In this document: piece after piece, positions 8,821-18,074 of the stretch
Position numbering within the stretch: the stretch's first letter is position 1
Layout of the letters: every line of letters starts with the position of its first letter
Assembly: GCA_019456165.1 (NCBI GenBank)
Contig: VRUJ01000032.1
Coordinates: 7,067-49,369, forward strand
Direction of reading: 5' to 3'
Length of the DNA stretch: 42,303 nucleotides
DNA from: Chloroflexota bacterium
Lineage (GTDB): Bacteria > Chloroflexota > Anaerolineae > Anaerolineales > UBA11579
The notes under the pieces: generated by a model
The model's input: only the letters and a program-made list of their open reading frames with translations
Databases searched by the model: none
Told to the model about the DNA's origin: nothing
Program-made: the position numbers and the translations under genes

Positions 8821-11800
8821 CTAGCTTGGGACAGTTAGATTAATTTTTCCTGAAATTTTTTCGAAGGTATTTACAACTTCCGGGTCGAATAATACACCTG
8901 CTTGCTCTTTTAGATATCCTATAGAATCATCAGAAGATAATCTGCCTCGGTAGGGTCGTTGGCTGGTTAGGGCGTCGTAAGCATCTGCAACCGCGAATAT
9001 TCGTGCTAATAAGGGTATTGTTTCTCCGGTCAATCCAAGGGGGTAACCGGTCCCATTCCAACGTTCATGGTGTGATCGAATAACAGGTAAGGCTTTTTGG
9101 AAAAATGGGATGCCCTCAACAATCCGCCCCCCAATTTCGGGGTGAAGGCGCATAATTTCCCATTCGTGTGAATCTAGGGGCCCAGGTTTGAGTAAGATAG
9201 TGTCACTTATCCCGATTTTACCGATATCATGCATTAGAGCTCCCCGTTCTAACGCTTTAATTTGCTCTGAATCGAGGCCAATCTCCCGACCTAAAGTTTT
9301 GGCGATCTGTGCAACCCGTAGACTGTGTCCCTCAGTCTGATTATCACGCGCGTCAAGCGCAGCAGTGAGCGCTATCAATGTTTGGTCGTAAACTGCTTCT
9401 AACTCCCCATACGCGGTTGCTAACTCAAGAGCTTGGTTGCGCGTTTCTTCGATTAAAGTGCTCCGGTCCAGTGCAATCGCAGCATGGTTGGTGAAAGTAT
9501 TTAAGTGGGCTGCTCGACGAGTATTTCTACCGATGGAATTATCAATGACCAACCATAATACACCGTAACGATGTACAGAAGATTGGATTGGTAAACATTG
9601 GATAAAAGTATCTTCACCTGGGGATGAGAAGTTCTCCTTTCCCGTTTCCATAACTATTTTTACGAGATCTTCAGGATATGTGGAATTAATAATTTCATTG
9701 TTGCGATCGACAACAACTTGAGTTTTTATCTCTCCATCTGGCGTAAATACCACCAACCCGCTTTCATTTGCTTGCATGATAAGCCGCGCTGTCTCAACAA
9801 TTGCGGTAACTGCCAGACTTAAATTCTCAGCTTGGGTGAGCCGGAAACTATGTTCGTAAAGGTCTGACGTGATATTCAAGTTGCTTTGCAGTTCTTGGTA
9901 AAGCCAGGAACTTTCCATTGCAGATGACGCCTGTGCGTTGATCACCTTGGCTAAAGATTCGTCATTACCTGAAAAAGAATTACCTTCCTTTTTCCCGAAG
10001 GCAACCACTATACCAATAGCCACGCCGTGAAGAGTTATTGGAAATGCTATGAGGCTTCTAAGTGACTCTGAATCTAAGTTTAGTTTTTTGCCCAAAGGGT
10101 CTTTGTGAATCTCTGGTATCCTGAATGGTTTGGTTCGGTTGAGAACTTCTAGCAGTAAAGAATGGTTTGGAATATGATTTATTAGTGCAGCCTCCAATTT
10201 GGGTGCTTGGCCCCAGCTGGCGAATTGGGTTAATTGCTCATTTTGGTCTAAAAGTACAGCGAAACAAAACTCTGCTTCCAATGAATTGCATGTTGTTTTT
10301 GTTATTTCGAACAAAGCCTCAATGGGTACGGTGGACGAGAGATTGACTCCAGCTTGAAGCAATTGGGTTAGCCGTTGTTGATAAGATGTTCGTTCCCACG
10401 AGGCCATTAATTGCTCGGCCACAGCTTCAATCGTGCCAACATCCAACTTAGTAAAACTATTTGGACTTGCATTTGAAACATCAATTACACCAAACAAGGA
10501 ACCATTCTGGAATAAAGGAGCTACGATTTTTGATCTGGTTTCATCTTCTGGAACTGGAATATAAACAGGATCATCTAATGTATCAAAAACAAGTTGGGTT
10601 TTGGCTTTACGAACAGCCTGACCTATCAAACCAGTCTTAATGTCGGGATTCACTGAATCCGATTGTATCTTTAGATCCTTCCCAACGGTTGCTAATGGAT
10701 GGAGTTCTTCAGAAAATTTGCGAAAGCCAAAAATGGTTGTCTGGCAATTTTTGAATAAGCGGTTAATCGCGTTCGCTGCGATTTGAGCAGCGGATTGAGG
10801 ATCAATAATGTCGTCAAGTTGGTGAACTAACTCCCCTAAAATGGTCAGGCGGATTGATCTCTGTTTTTCTGCGTGTGAGCTTGGATCGTTAAGCGAATCT
10901 GGTTCTGTTGCAGGTTGTCGAGTCGAAATCCCTGGAAGGTTTTTACGTTGTAACCACTTGGATTTTGCAGCAAGATATACGAAAGCTAATGTGGGAAATA
11001 GAATGACCAGAATAGAAATATTAGTAAACAAAATTTCACGATAATCTTCAAACTGCTCGAGTAATTCCAAAAACCCAATATCATCAGTTAATAAAGCGGC
11101 TGAATTTAGCATCCCCTCAGTTTGCTGCAGGGACCAGTACGAGATTCCCAATACAACTATATATAAACCTACACTTGCAAGGAATAATCTCCGCCAATTA
11201 TTATTTTTAGAATAGTCGGATTCTTTTTTGGTGAGGGAAATTAATTTAGGAGATAAATTAATTAGGGTCATCGACAAAGAAAGCAATAATGACATCCAAT
11301 TTAGCGTTAAGATGTGTTGGGTTGACAATACGACCCAAGGCATGGATAAGATGAATGGTGAATAGTTAGTCAACCAAGAACCATAATTATTTCCTGGTAA
11401 ATAGCGCAAGCTGATAATCATCGCTGCAATCAGGAAGAGCCCCCCTAAAACTGAAGAATTATAAATCTCTCTGCTACCTATCTGGAAGTTTGGTGTATCC
11501 TGAAAGTTCAATAAGAGAAGTACTCCGGCCCCTGCGGTAAAGAGAAGTTTGCTGATATCCCTCCAAAACACCTCATATCTACGAAATTCGGGTTTGGTTA
11601 TTATTATCATTCTGCCTAGATTTAGGAGAAAAAAAGCGGAAGAAATGACAGTTTCTAAGGTATAGCCAGCTATCGAGAATAATGTTGTTAGCCAAAGAAA
11701 GAATACAACTATTAAGAAAAAAGTAAATGTTTGAAACTTTTTGGATCTTTGGAAAAAGAAGGCGTAAGCATGGACGAATCCTATTGCAATCAGAAGCAGG

Positions 11801-11940
11801 CCAATCTTAAAAGATAATATTTGGGGAATTATTTCCTGAGAAATACCGCTCAATCTCGGTGCAATTATGGAAAATTGACCAATTAATACCAGATTGAAAA
11901 TATTTATTATTACTAGGATAGATTTCGTTGACTTGAACAT
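8821..11940 (-). CDS. Membrane-GAF-GAF-GAF-HD-GYP regulator, probable cyclic-di-GMP phosphodiesterase
   Basis: The 1039-residue protein has about eight or nine membrane segments in its first ~330 residues, then about three GAF-like sensory domains (roughly 365-515, 520-665 and 690-835; boundaries estimated), a short helical linker and a C-terminal HD-GYP domain (about 860-1030). The HD dyad is in MHDIGKIGI (His904, Asp905) and the GYP motif in HHERWNGTGYP near residue 957-967. The flanking ARIFAVADAYDALTSxRPYR is typical. Known HD-GYP proteins hydrolyse c-di-GMP. The metal-ligand motifs look intact, so activity is likely. The signal is unknown; the membrane part does not match a named sensor. 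It is a single gene, divergent from 12155 across an AT-rich inverted repeat. Confidence 0.9.
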   Translation of the reverse strand: MFKSTKSILVIINIFNLVLIGQFSIIAPRLSGISQEIIPQILSFKIGLLLIAIGFVHAYAFFFQRSKKFQTFTFFLIVVFFLWLTTLFSIAGYTLETVISSAFFLLNLGRMIIITKPEFRRYEVFWRDISKLLFTAGAGVLLLLNFQDTPNFQIGSREIYNSSVLGGLFLIAAMIISLRYLPGNNYGSWLTNYSPFILSMPWVVLSTQHILTLNWMSLLLSLSMTLINLSPKLISLTKKESDYSKNNNWRRLFLASVGLYIVVLGISYWSLQQTEGMLNSAALLTDDIGFLELLEQFEDYREILFTNISILVILFPTLAFVYLAAKSKWLQRKNLPGISTRQPATEPDSLNDPSSHAEKQRSIRLTILGELVHQLDDIIDPQSAAQIAANAINRLFKNCQTTIFGFRKFSEELHPLATVGKDLKIQSDSVNPDIKTGLIGQAVRKAKTQLVFDTLDDPVYIPVPEDETRSKIVAPLFQNGSLFGVIDVSNASPNSFTKLDVGTIEAVAEQLMASWERTSYQQRLTQLLQAGVNLSSTVPIEALFEITKTTCNSLEAEFCFAVLLDQNEQLTQFASWGQAPKLEAALINHIPNHSLLLEVLNRTKPFRIPEIHKDPLGKKLNLDSESLRSLIAFPITLHGVAIGIVVAFGKKEGNSFSGNDESLAKVINAQASSAMESSWLYQELQSNLNITSDLYEHSFRLTQAENLSLAVTAIVETARLIMQANESGLVVFTPDGEIKTQVVVDRNNEIINSTYPEDLVKIVMETGKENFSSPGEDTFIQCLPIQSSVHRYGVLWLVIDNSIGRNTRRAAHLNTFTNHAAIALDRSTLIEETRNQALELATAYGELEAVYDQTLIALTAALDARDNQTEGHSLRVAQIAKTLGREIGLDSEQIKALERGALMHDIGKIGISDTILLKPGPLDSHEWEIMRLHPEIGGRIVEGIPFFQKALPVIRSHHERWNGTGYPLGLTGETIPLLARIFAVADAYDALTSQRPYRGRLSSDDSIGYLKEQAGVLFDPEVVNTFEKISGKINLTVPS

Positions 11941-12096
11941 TTCTTGGGCCTGACTTTCATCACCAGAAATAATTTTACCCTGAATCGAGATTCTAGGATG
12001 TAGGATATGGACATTATTTCCAGACGAGTTTTATTAAAAGAAAAATTTCAAGTATTTAATGGACTGGAATCTTTTCTTGCTCTGCAATATTATGTC

Positions 12097-12123
12097 TTAT
12101 TATATCTAAAAATGATATAATAA
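12097..12123. promoter_or_regulatory. Perfect 10-bp inverted repeat in a divergent intergenic region
   Basis: TTATTATATC and GATATAATAA are perfect inverse complements around a 7-base spacer. Each arm contains a TATAAT hexamer, one facing each divergent gene (plus 12116-12121, minus 12099-12104). It could be two back-to-back -10 elements, an operator, or chance in AT-rich DNA. No convincing -35 is seen on either side. Confidence 0.35.
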
Positions 12124-12154
12124 TATCTCAAGTAATAAGATCAATAGTATTGTT

Positions 12155-13054
12155 ATGGGATTATCGGTAGAAGCTTTCATTTCAAACTTGAGGACTGAAG
12201 CGGGTTACTCAAGTCATACGTTGCAGGCATATGCCAGCGATTTAAACCGTTTCATAGAATATTTACACTCTGAATTAGGGCACTCCCCAGGTTCAGTAGA
12301 TTTTAATCCCAAGCATGTAACTGGTTTTATAAATTCTGAAAGACGTGGTGGTTTGCAGGAGAGCACACTATATCGGCGGCGTGCCTCTATTCGCCGTTTC
12401 GTAAAATACTTATACGAAGGGGGATTTATAGAAAAAGAACAATTTATTGAACAAAATAAGGGTTTAAATGCTAACCAAAATTTGACATTAACCTCTCTAC
12501 AACCAGCAATTCTGACTGAGAAAGATACCAAAACGGTCCTTGAAGAGATTGGATCTGCGAACAGCCCTCGCGCCTCTAGAGATTTTGCTATTATTATTCT
12601 TTTGCTGGAAACCGGTATCTCAATAGGTGCACTGGTTGAGCTAAACGTATCGGATCTAAATCTCCGAAAGAAAATCGTTCGCGTTTCTTTCGGAGATTCG
12701 AACGAAGGAACTTGGATTCAAATTGAACAATCTCATGACCCATTACGCCATTACCTGCTGGAAGGACGACCAAACCTAACTGATTCTCTTAGTGAGCCTG
12801 CTTTGTTTGCTAGTCAAATGGGAGGACGCATGAGCCGGCAAGGTGTGTGGCAGGGTTTACGCAATTGGGGTGAGAAGGCTGGTCTAGAACAGAGACTTTC
12901 TCCGCGTCTACTGAGACATACGGCTGTTAAGAGAATGATTTCTAATGGTTTGACGATCACTGAAATACAGCATTTGTTAGGGCATCGCAACCCCCTTTCT
13001 ACTCGAGCTCTCCTGCGCCGGCTAAAAGCTGCAGGAAAAAATAATAATAAATAG
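12155..13054 (+). CDS. Tyrosine-recombinase/XerC-fold protein lacking catalytic residues
   Basis: The 299-residue protein has the N-terminal core-binding SAM-like domain (about 5-95: FISNLRTEAGYSSHTLQAYASDL) and the C-terminal phage-integrase-type domain. Aligned by eye to XerC/XerD, the first catalytic arginine (TGLRxSEL) is serine (TGIS, Ser156), and the hairpin lysine is missing. The HxxR histidine is Arg251, although Arg254 remains. The LLGH histidine is kept (His277), but the nucleophilic tyrosine position is leucine (Leu287 in STRALL). Strand exchange should therefore be impossible. It may bind DNA without cutting. It heads the run 12155-20327, 14 bases before punA. The start ATG has no good ribosome-binding site. 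There are no att sites or mobile genes near it, so an integrase of an element is unlikely. Confidence 0.8.
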   Translation: MGLSVEAFISNLRTEAGYSSHTLQAYASDLNRFIEYLHSELGHSPGSVDFNPKHVTGFINSERRGGLQESTLYRRRASIRRFVKYLYEGGFIEKEQFIEQNKGLNANQNLTLTSLQPAILTEKDTKTVLEEIGSANSPRASRDFAIIILLLETGISIGALVELNVSDLNLRKKIVRVSFGDSNEGTWIQIEQSHDPLRHYLLEGRPNLTDSLSEPALFASQMGGRMSRQGVWQGLRNWGEKAGLEQRLSPRLLRHTAVKRMISNGLTITEIQHLLGHRNPLSTRALLRRLKAAGKNNNK

Positions 13055-13067
13055 TGGAGAATAAGAT

Positions 13068-13907
13068 ATGGATGAGTATCTTACAATCAACAAAATCGAT
13101 GAATTAGTAAGTGTTATTAAGAGTCTTACTAATTACCATCCCAAGATCGGCATGATTTTGGGTTCTGGCCTAGGCTCATTGGCAGAGGAAATTGAAGATC
13201 CAGATTTGATCCCTTTTGAGAAACTACCTGGTTGGCCGATTTCGACCATTGAAGGTCACGTTGGCCGATTGGTCATCGGAAAGTTAGAAAATCGTCAAGT
13301 TGTCGCTATGCAAGGGCGCGCTCATTATTATGAGGGTTATAGCATGACGCAGATCGGCCTCCCCGTCCGGGCGCTACAGAGATTCGGCGTTGATACGATT
13401 GTAATCACTAATGCGGCAGGAGCTGTCAACTCGGATTTCAATCCAGGAGATTTGATGTTGCTTACCGACCACTTGAATTTAATCGGTATGACAGGAAATA
13501 ATCCATTGCGAGGCCCGAACCTTAAAGAATATGGACCGCGCTTTCCTGATATGAGCCAAGTTTATGATCGTGAATTGATGAAAATTGCTCGAGAAGTGGC
13601 TGTCGAAAATAATATCACCCTGCAAGAAGGGGTTTATGTGTGCCTTGCAGGGCCATCATTTGAAACACCTGCAGACCTGCGATTTCTGCATGCGGTGGGA
13701 GTGGATGCAGTAGGTATGTCAACGGTACCAGAGGCAACCGTAGCCCGACATGGTGGCTTGCGAGTCATGGGAATTTCCGGGATCAGTAATAAGGCAAATC
13801 TAGATGGAGAGACCGTAACCACTCACGAAGAAGTTCTTGAAGCAGGTCAAGTACTCGTACCAAAACTTACAACCTTGATTAGAAATGTTATTAAGCGATT
13901 AGGTTAA
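13068..13907 (+). CDS. punA: Purine nucleoside phosphorylase (trimeric type)
   Basis: The enzyme phosphorolyses inosine and guanosine to base plus ribose 1-phosphate in purine salvage. The 279-residue length and motifs fit the trimeric (PNP class, human-like) family: ILGSGLGSLA for phosphate binding, EGHVGRLVIG, the phosphate and base-site stretch MQGRAHYYEGYSM, TNAAGAVN, LAGPSFETPADL and VGMSTVPE, then ISNKANL near the end. A GTGGAGA ribosome-binding site lies about 8 bases before the ATG. It sits between the Xer-fold gene and a membrane-protein gene with gaps of only 13 bases each, so it is probably co-transcribed. A second member of the superfamily, mtnP, is encoded at 28856. Confidence 0.93.
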   Translation: MDEYLTINKIDELVSVIKSLTNYHPKIGMILGSGLGSLAEEIEDPDLIPFEKLPGWPISTIEGHVGRLVIGKLENRQVVAMQGRAHYYEGYSMTQIGLPVRALQRFGVDTIVITNAAGAVNSDFNPGDLMLLTDHLNLIGMTGNNPLRGPNLKEYGPRFPDMSQVYDRELMKIAREVAVENNITLQEGVYVCLAGPSFETPADLRFLHAVGVDAVGMSTVPEATVARHGGLRVMGISGISNKANLDGETVTTHEEVLEAGQVLVPKLTTLIRNVIKRLG

Positions 13908-13920
13908 CCAAATCCATCGT

Positions 13921-14625
13921 ATGACTGAAACTCTTAATTTTATTAAAACATATGAAGCTGCTATGTATTTTGTTCTAGGGTTGGGTGGGATCATCTATGG
14001 TTGGAGGTTTTGGGAGGCTTGGCAGCATCTGCGTGAATCTGTGTTTGGGTTGGAGCGTGATAATGCTCAGAGACGCCTGAATAAAACTGCTTTGTCTTTA
14101 TTTGTGTTGTTGACGATGAGTATTTTTGTGTATTCAGTGGTAACTTTCGTCGTCCCATTACTGCCAGTTGAGGAGTTAGATCTCCCCTCAACCGTCGAAA
14201 TACTACCTGATGCATTATCAGGAGGAATTTTCAATGAAGTTACCGAAACTTTTGAAGAATTGTTGATTACCGCTACACCTTTACCGACTGTTGCGGTAAA
14301 TCCCAATGACTGCGACCCTGAAAGCGTAAATATCACCTCCCCTGATTTTGGTGAAACGATTAGCGGGGAAGTTGAAGTTATTGGAACTGCTGACATTGAG
14401 AATTTCGGGCATTTTAAAATCGAATTTGCTCCAGCTGATGCGGAGATGTGGCTGCCAATTGTGGTTGGGCGCAGTCCAGTTTCCGAAAGCTTTTTAGTGG
14501 AGGTATGGGATACATCTAATCTTGAGGCTGGAGAATATGTTTTGCAACTTGTGGTGGTAGATAATAGTGTAGAAGAAGAGCTGCAATGCCGCATTCCTGT
14601 GCGGATTAGCCCAACAGTAGAGTAA
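13921..14625 (+). CDS. Membrane-anchored protein with extracytoplasmic Ig-like domain, unknown
   Basis: The 234-residue protein has hydrophobic segments at about 15-30 and 58-82, with a basic stretch between them, and then an acidic Ser/Thr/Pro-containing linker and a C-terminal beta-rich domain (about 135-234). That domain opens with NITSPDFGETISGEVEVIGTA, recalling Ig-like/Big-type modules that start with a conserved SP-G-x-V pattern. Cysteines at its two ends (DCDPES and LQCRIP) could form a disulfide, consistent with export. No catalytic motif is seen. It lies between punA and a GNAT gene in a closely spaced run. Function is unknown. Confidence 0.75.
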   Translation: MTETLNFIKTYEAAMYFVLGLGGIIYGWRFWEAWQHLRESVFGLERDNAQRRLNKTALSLFVLLTMSIFVYSVVTFVVPLLPVEELDLPSTVEILPDALSGGIFNEVTETFEELLITATPLPTVAVNPNDCDPESVNITSPDFGETISGEVEVIGTADIENFGHFKIEFAPADAEMWLPIVVGRSPVSESFLVEVWDTSNLEAGEYVLQLVVVDNSVEEELQCRIPVRISPTVE

Positions 14626-14637
14626 GGATACCAATTT

Positions 14638-15174
14638 ATGAATGATCTGCGAATTCGTGCTTTGGATGAAGCTGATTTACCGGTGATAATTGATCTGGAC
14701 CATAGTTTTCACACTGACCACGTCTGGCAAATTGAATTTAAGACAGCAGATTCGGAAATAGGAGTTACCTTTAGGGAGATACATCTGCCGCGCTCTATGC
14801 TAGTGGAATATCCCCGCGATCCTTCGGTTATTGCAGATATTTGGCCGGAAGGCGCAACCTTACTAGTCGCTGAGGCAGGCGATCACCTAGTAGGCTACGT
14901 GAGTTTATTTGCCGGGAAAGCTCCTGAAGCTGTATGGATTTCAGATTTGGTTATACTGCGCCGTCTGCGCCGACAGGGAATTGGCACTGCCCTAATTCTG
15001 GCTGCTCAAAAATGGGCATTAGAGCACGGTTTGCAGAGGATTGTTTTAGAAATGCAATCAAAGAATTTTCCAGCTATAAGTTTAGCAGGGAAACTCGGAT
15101 TTGAGTTTTCAGGATTTAACGACAGGTACTATGCCAATCATGATATCGCTCTCTTTTTTACCAAAAAGATTTAG
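14638..15174 (+). CDS. GNAT-family N-acetyltransferase
   Basis: The 178-residue product shows the GNAT fold signature: an N-terminal IRALDEADLPVIIDLD strand-helix, the acetyl-CoA pyrophosphate-binding motif A (LRRQGIGTALI, matching RxxGxG/A), and motif B ending in AGKLGFEFSGFNDRYY. The family moves an acetyl group from acetyl-CoA to amines of small molecules, peptides or proteins. The substrate is not predictable here; it is not clearly RimI. AAGGA about 9 bases upstream supports the start. The gene follows the membrane-protein gene by 12 bases and precedes the 7TM sensor gene by 12. Confidence 0.85.
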   Translation: MNDLRIRALDEADLPVIIDLDHSFHTDHVWQIEFKTADSEIGVTFREIHLPRSMLVEYPRDPSVIADIWPEGATLLVAEAGDHLVGYVSLFAGKAPEAVWISDLVILRRLRRQGIGTALILAAQKWALEHGLQRIVLEMQSKNFPAISLAGKLGFEFSGFNDRYYANHDIALFFTKKI

Positions 15175-15186
15175 AAAAAATAACAC

Positions 15187-17073
15187 ATGAACGCTTTAGC
15201 TTTAGCAGTATTGATATTCACTAATCAGTTACTGGAAGCTGGGATAGCAATATCCTCGTTATCCTTATTCTTGCGTTCCCTGACTTTTAATTTGCGAGAC
15301 AGGGTATCGCGAACATTTGCTATTATTTTGGCTTGTGTTGTATTTATCTTTTCTGGCGAAGCTCTTTCTGGGGTGGTAAGTGGTTCGATAGAATTAGAAT
15401 TTTGGTTACGCTTCCAATGGATTGGAATCATTCTTTTGCCGGCAGCTTATTTAAATTTTTCGGATGCCCTCCTGGCTACCACAGGACGTGTTTCTCGGGG
15501 GCGACGCCGCATCGCTGTCCGCTTGACTTATGGTATGTCCGGTGTTTTCCTCATAGCTTTAGCATCTTCTCGGTTAGTCGGTCCAGTAGTAGTGAACGGA
15601 GAACCGCTGCCGTATTTAGAGCGTACGGTTTTATCTGCATTTTTTACGCTCTATTACATATCGATTATGCTGGTCTCTGGGTTGCTCCTTTACCGGGCAT
15701 ACAATCGGACTGTCTTGTCGGCTAGCCGCCGAAGAATGGGTCTGTTGTTGAGCGGTTCTTTCGCCCTTGCTATTGGTTCATATCCTTTCATTTTGTTAGG
15801 ATCTGAACTTGCTGAAAATCTCCCTGTTATATTCTTATCCCTTGCCACGGTCGGAAATGTTCTAGTAATTGTATCTTTATTAGCGATGGCCTATGCAGCA
15901 GCCTTTTTTGGGGTTTCCTGGCCGGACCGATTGGTAAAAAGTCGTTTATTCAAATGGTTATTGCGCGGGCCGGTAACAGTTTTTATTGTTCTCCTTCTTT
16001 CTAGCACTATTACCAGAGTAGGAATATTATTTTCGAGTTCTTTAAACGTATTGGTGACAATCATAACTGTATCAACTGTTCTATTAATGGAACACATTAT
16101 TACCATAGCTGCACCGATTTGGGAGCGTTGGCTTTTTCATGGTGGAGATCGGGAGAATTTGCGCCTCGTACAAACACTCGAAGAACGTCTAGTTACCACT
16201 GGCGACCTGCGGCAATTTTTGGAAGTTGTTCTAGCTGCAGTTTGTGATCAGTTCCAGGTATCGACTGGTTTTGTGGCAGCTTTAGACAAGGGTGGCTTGG
16301 AATTGGTCGTCCGAGTAGGAAAAGAAGAGCTGTTCTCTGAACAGGATTTATCCGAAAATTTACTCAAAGCAGTGGTTGGTCAAAATGGTCAAAAATCTCT
16401 CTTTTCATGGGGTAATTTCTGGTTACTGCCATTGTTTAGCTCTCAACAGGTTGACCTACTAGGTCTATTGGGGGTTTTAAGGGATGCTGAAGGTTATATT
16501 GACGAGGAGCAGGTGAAAGCTCTCGACGTATTAGGGCAGAGGGCAGTCCTGGCTTTAGAGGACCGGCGTTTGCAACGACAAGTTTTCTTAGCTTTGGAAG
16601 CGCTTAATCCTAAAGTGGAACTTATCCAACGATTACGAGCAGCTTCACGTTACGACCAACGAGAGATGTTGATGGATCTGGACACATTACCTGGGCCGAT
16701 TGACTTGGCGGGTATGGTGAAGGATGCTCTCAGCCATTATTGGGGTGGCCCAAAGCTTACAAAAAGCCCTTTGCTGCGCTTGCAGATTGTGCAACAGGCT
16801 TTGAATGAAAATGATGGTAATCCTGCGAATGCTTTACGTGCAGTATTACGGCAAGCAATTGAGCGTATCCGCCCAGAAGGTGATCGACGTTTTACAGCCG
16901 ATTGGATACTTTATAACATTTTGGAATTAAAATTTATGCAGGGACGAAAAGTTCGAGAAGTAGCAATGCGCTTGGCTGTCTCAGAAGCCGACCTATACCG
17001 TAAGCAACGAGTGGCCTTCGAAACTATCGCGGAATCAATCATAACAATGGAACGCGCCGCCCGGAAGAGCTAA
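15187..17073 (+). CDS. Membrane sensor: 7TM-like, GAF-like and C-terminal helix-turn-helix-like domains
   Basis: The 628-residue protein opens with seven or more membrane segments (about residues 5-235) resembling the 7TM region found ahead of some histidine kinases, and two more hydrophobic stretches (about 258-305). A cytoplasmic GAF-like domain follows (about 325-460). There is no histidine-kinase H-box or ATPase N/G boxes. Instead the last ~130 residues are helical, with a basic stretch WILYNILELKFMQGRKVREV and then MRLAVSEADLYRKQRVAFE, which looks like a sigma-70 region 4/HTH-type DNA-binding unit. The simplest reading is a membrane-tethered one-component regulator, but the HTH assignment is inference. 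It lies 22 bases ahead of the S1-domain gene. Confidence 0.65.
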   Translation: MNALALAVLIFTNQLLEAGIAISSLSLFLRSLTFNLRDRVSRTFAIILACVVFIFSGEALSGVVSGSIELEFWLRFQWIGIILLPAAYLNFSDALLATTGRVSRGRRRIAVRLTYGMSGVFLIALASSRLVGPVVVNGEPLPYLERTVLSAFFTLYYISIMLVSGLLLYRAYNRTVLSASRRRMGLLLSGSFALAIGSYPFILLGSELAENLPVIFLSLATVGNVLVIVSLLAMAYAAAFFGVSWPDRLVKSRLFKWLLRGPVTVFIVLLLSSTITRVGILFSSSLNVLVTIITVSTVLLMEHIITIAAPIWERWLFHGGDRENLRLVQTLEERLVTTGDLRQFLEVVLAAVCDQFQVSTGFVAALDKGGLELVVRVGKEELFSEQDLSENLLKAVVGQNGQKSLFSWGNFWLLPLFSSQQVDLLGLLGVLRDAEGYIDEEQVKALDVLGQRAVLALEDRRLQRQVFLALEALNPKVELIQRLRAASRYDQREMLMDLDTLPGPIDLAGMVKDALSHYWGGPKLTKSPLLRLQIVQQALNENDGNPANALRAVLRQAIERIRPEGDRRFTADWILYNILELKFMQGRKVREVAMRLAVSEADLYRKQRVAFETIAESIITMERAARKS

Positions 17074-17095
17074 GCTTAGAGGAGGATGCAAAACA

Positions 17096-18052
17096 ATGGT
17101 TCAAACAAAATCAAAAGATTTTACCCATGAACCCCCACTACATGATGACAGCTGGTGGGCAGCTGTCATGGCAGATGAGAAAAAAATGGAATCGCCAAGA
17201 AATGTATCTGGTGGAATGATAATTAATTCAGAAGTGAGGGATCGGGATTATGAGCGCTCTGTAGATTGGGAGCTTGTTGCCAGGATATTGGAAAACGAAA
17301 AACTTGTTGAGTGCCAGGTGGTAGGGTATAACCGGGGAGGTTTAATCGTGATTGGAGATGGGTTTCATGGTTTTGTGCCTATTTCACATTTAATTGATAT
17401 TCCTTTCAACCCTAGGAATCAAGATCGAGAATCTACATTAATGTCTTATGACGACCGTTCTATTGTTCTAAAAGTAATTGAGTGCGATTCCGAGAGAGGT
17501 CGGGTTGTTTTATCTGAACGTGCAGCCCAGGTAGCTCCAGGCGCGCGAAAACAAATTTTAAGCACATTGGAAGATGGTGCGATATTAAGGGGGGAAGTCA
17601 CAAATGTAACTAATTTTGGTGCGTTCGTTGATTTGGGTGGAATTGAAGGACTAATACATATATCTGAACTTTCCTGGGGTCGGGTTGGTCATCCCGGTGA
17701 CATTATCAATACAGGTAAGCAAGTTGAAGTCTTGGTTTTACAGGTAGATCATAACCGAGAGCGTGTAGCGTTAAGTATTAAACGAACACGACCTAATCCG
17801 TGGCCGTCAGTATGTGAGCATTATAAATTAGGGGATATCGTAGATGTTGAAATAACTGAAATCGTTCGATTTGGTGCCTTTGCACGTTTAGAGGAAGACC
17901 TGGAAGGTTTGATTCACATCTCGGAAATGGGGCAACAAGGGAATTTTACTCCTGGGGAAGTCGTACAAAAAGGTCAAAAAGTCTGGGCTCGAATATTACT
18001 TCTTGATGCGGAAAAACAACGCATAAGTTTACGATTGGAATCAAAGGACTAG
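17096..18052 (+). CDS. Protein with three S1 RNA-binding domains (ribosomal protein S1-like)
   Basis: The 318-residue protein has a ~60-residue polar N-terminus and three S1 OB-fold repeats at about 70-140, 155-228 and 246-317. Repeats two and three carry the signatures GEVTNVTNFGAFVDLGGIEG with HISELS, and ITEIVRFGAFARLEEDLEG with HISEMG. The first is less typical. Ribosomal S1 usually has four to six repeats; short versions occur in many phyla and may act in translation initiation or RNA turnover. A strong GAGGAGG ribosome-binding site sits about 8 bases upstream of the ATG. It is followed 22 bases later by ftsK. Whether this is the only S1 of the cell cannot be told from the window. Confidence 0.88.
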   Translation: MVQTKSKDFTHEPPLHDDSWWAAVMADEKKMESPRNVSGGMIINSEVRDRDYERSVDWELVARILENEKLVECQVVGYNRGGLIVIGDGFHGFVPISHLIDIPFNPRNQDRESTLMSYDDRSIVLKVIECDSERGRVVLSERAAQVAPGARKQILSTLEDGAILRGEVTNVTNFGAFVDLGGIEGLIHISELSWGRVGHPGDIINTGKQVEVLVLQVDHNRERVALSIKRTRPNPWPSVCEHYKLGDIVDVEITEIVRFGAFARLEEDLEGLIHISEMGQQGNFTPGEVVQKGQKVWARILLLDAEKQRISLRLESKD

Positions 18053-18074
18053 CATTTAGTAAAGCGAAGTTATT

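Noticed and set aside
12155..13054. Integrase of a mobile element
   Set aside because: The active site is degraded and the gene sits in a housekeeping run without att repeats, tRNA or phage genes.
14067..14594. A 175-codon minus-strand open frame opposite the membrane protein at 13921
   Set aside because: The plus-strand frame has membrane segments, a ribosome-binding context and tight spacing with neighbours; the antisense frame is Ser/Thr-rich, a common shadow pattern.
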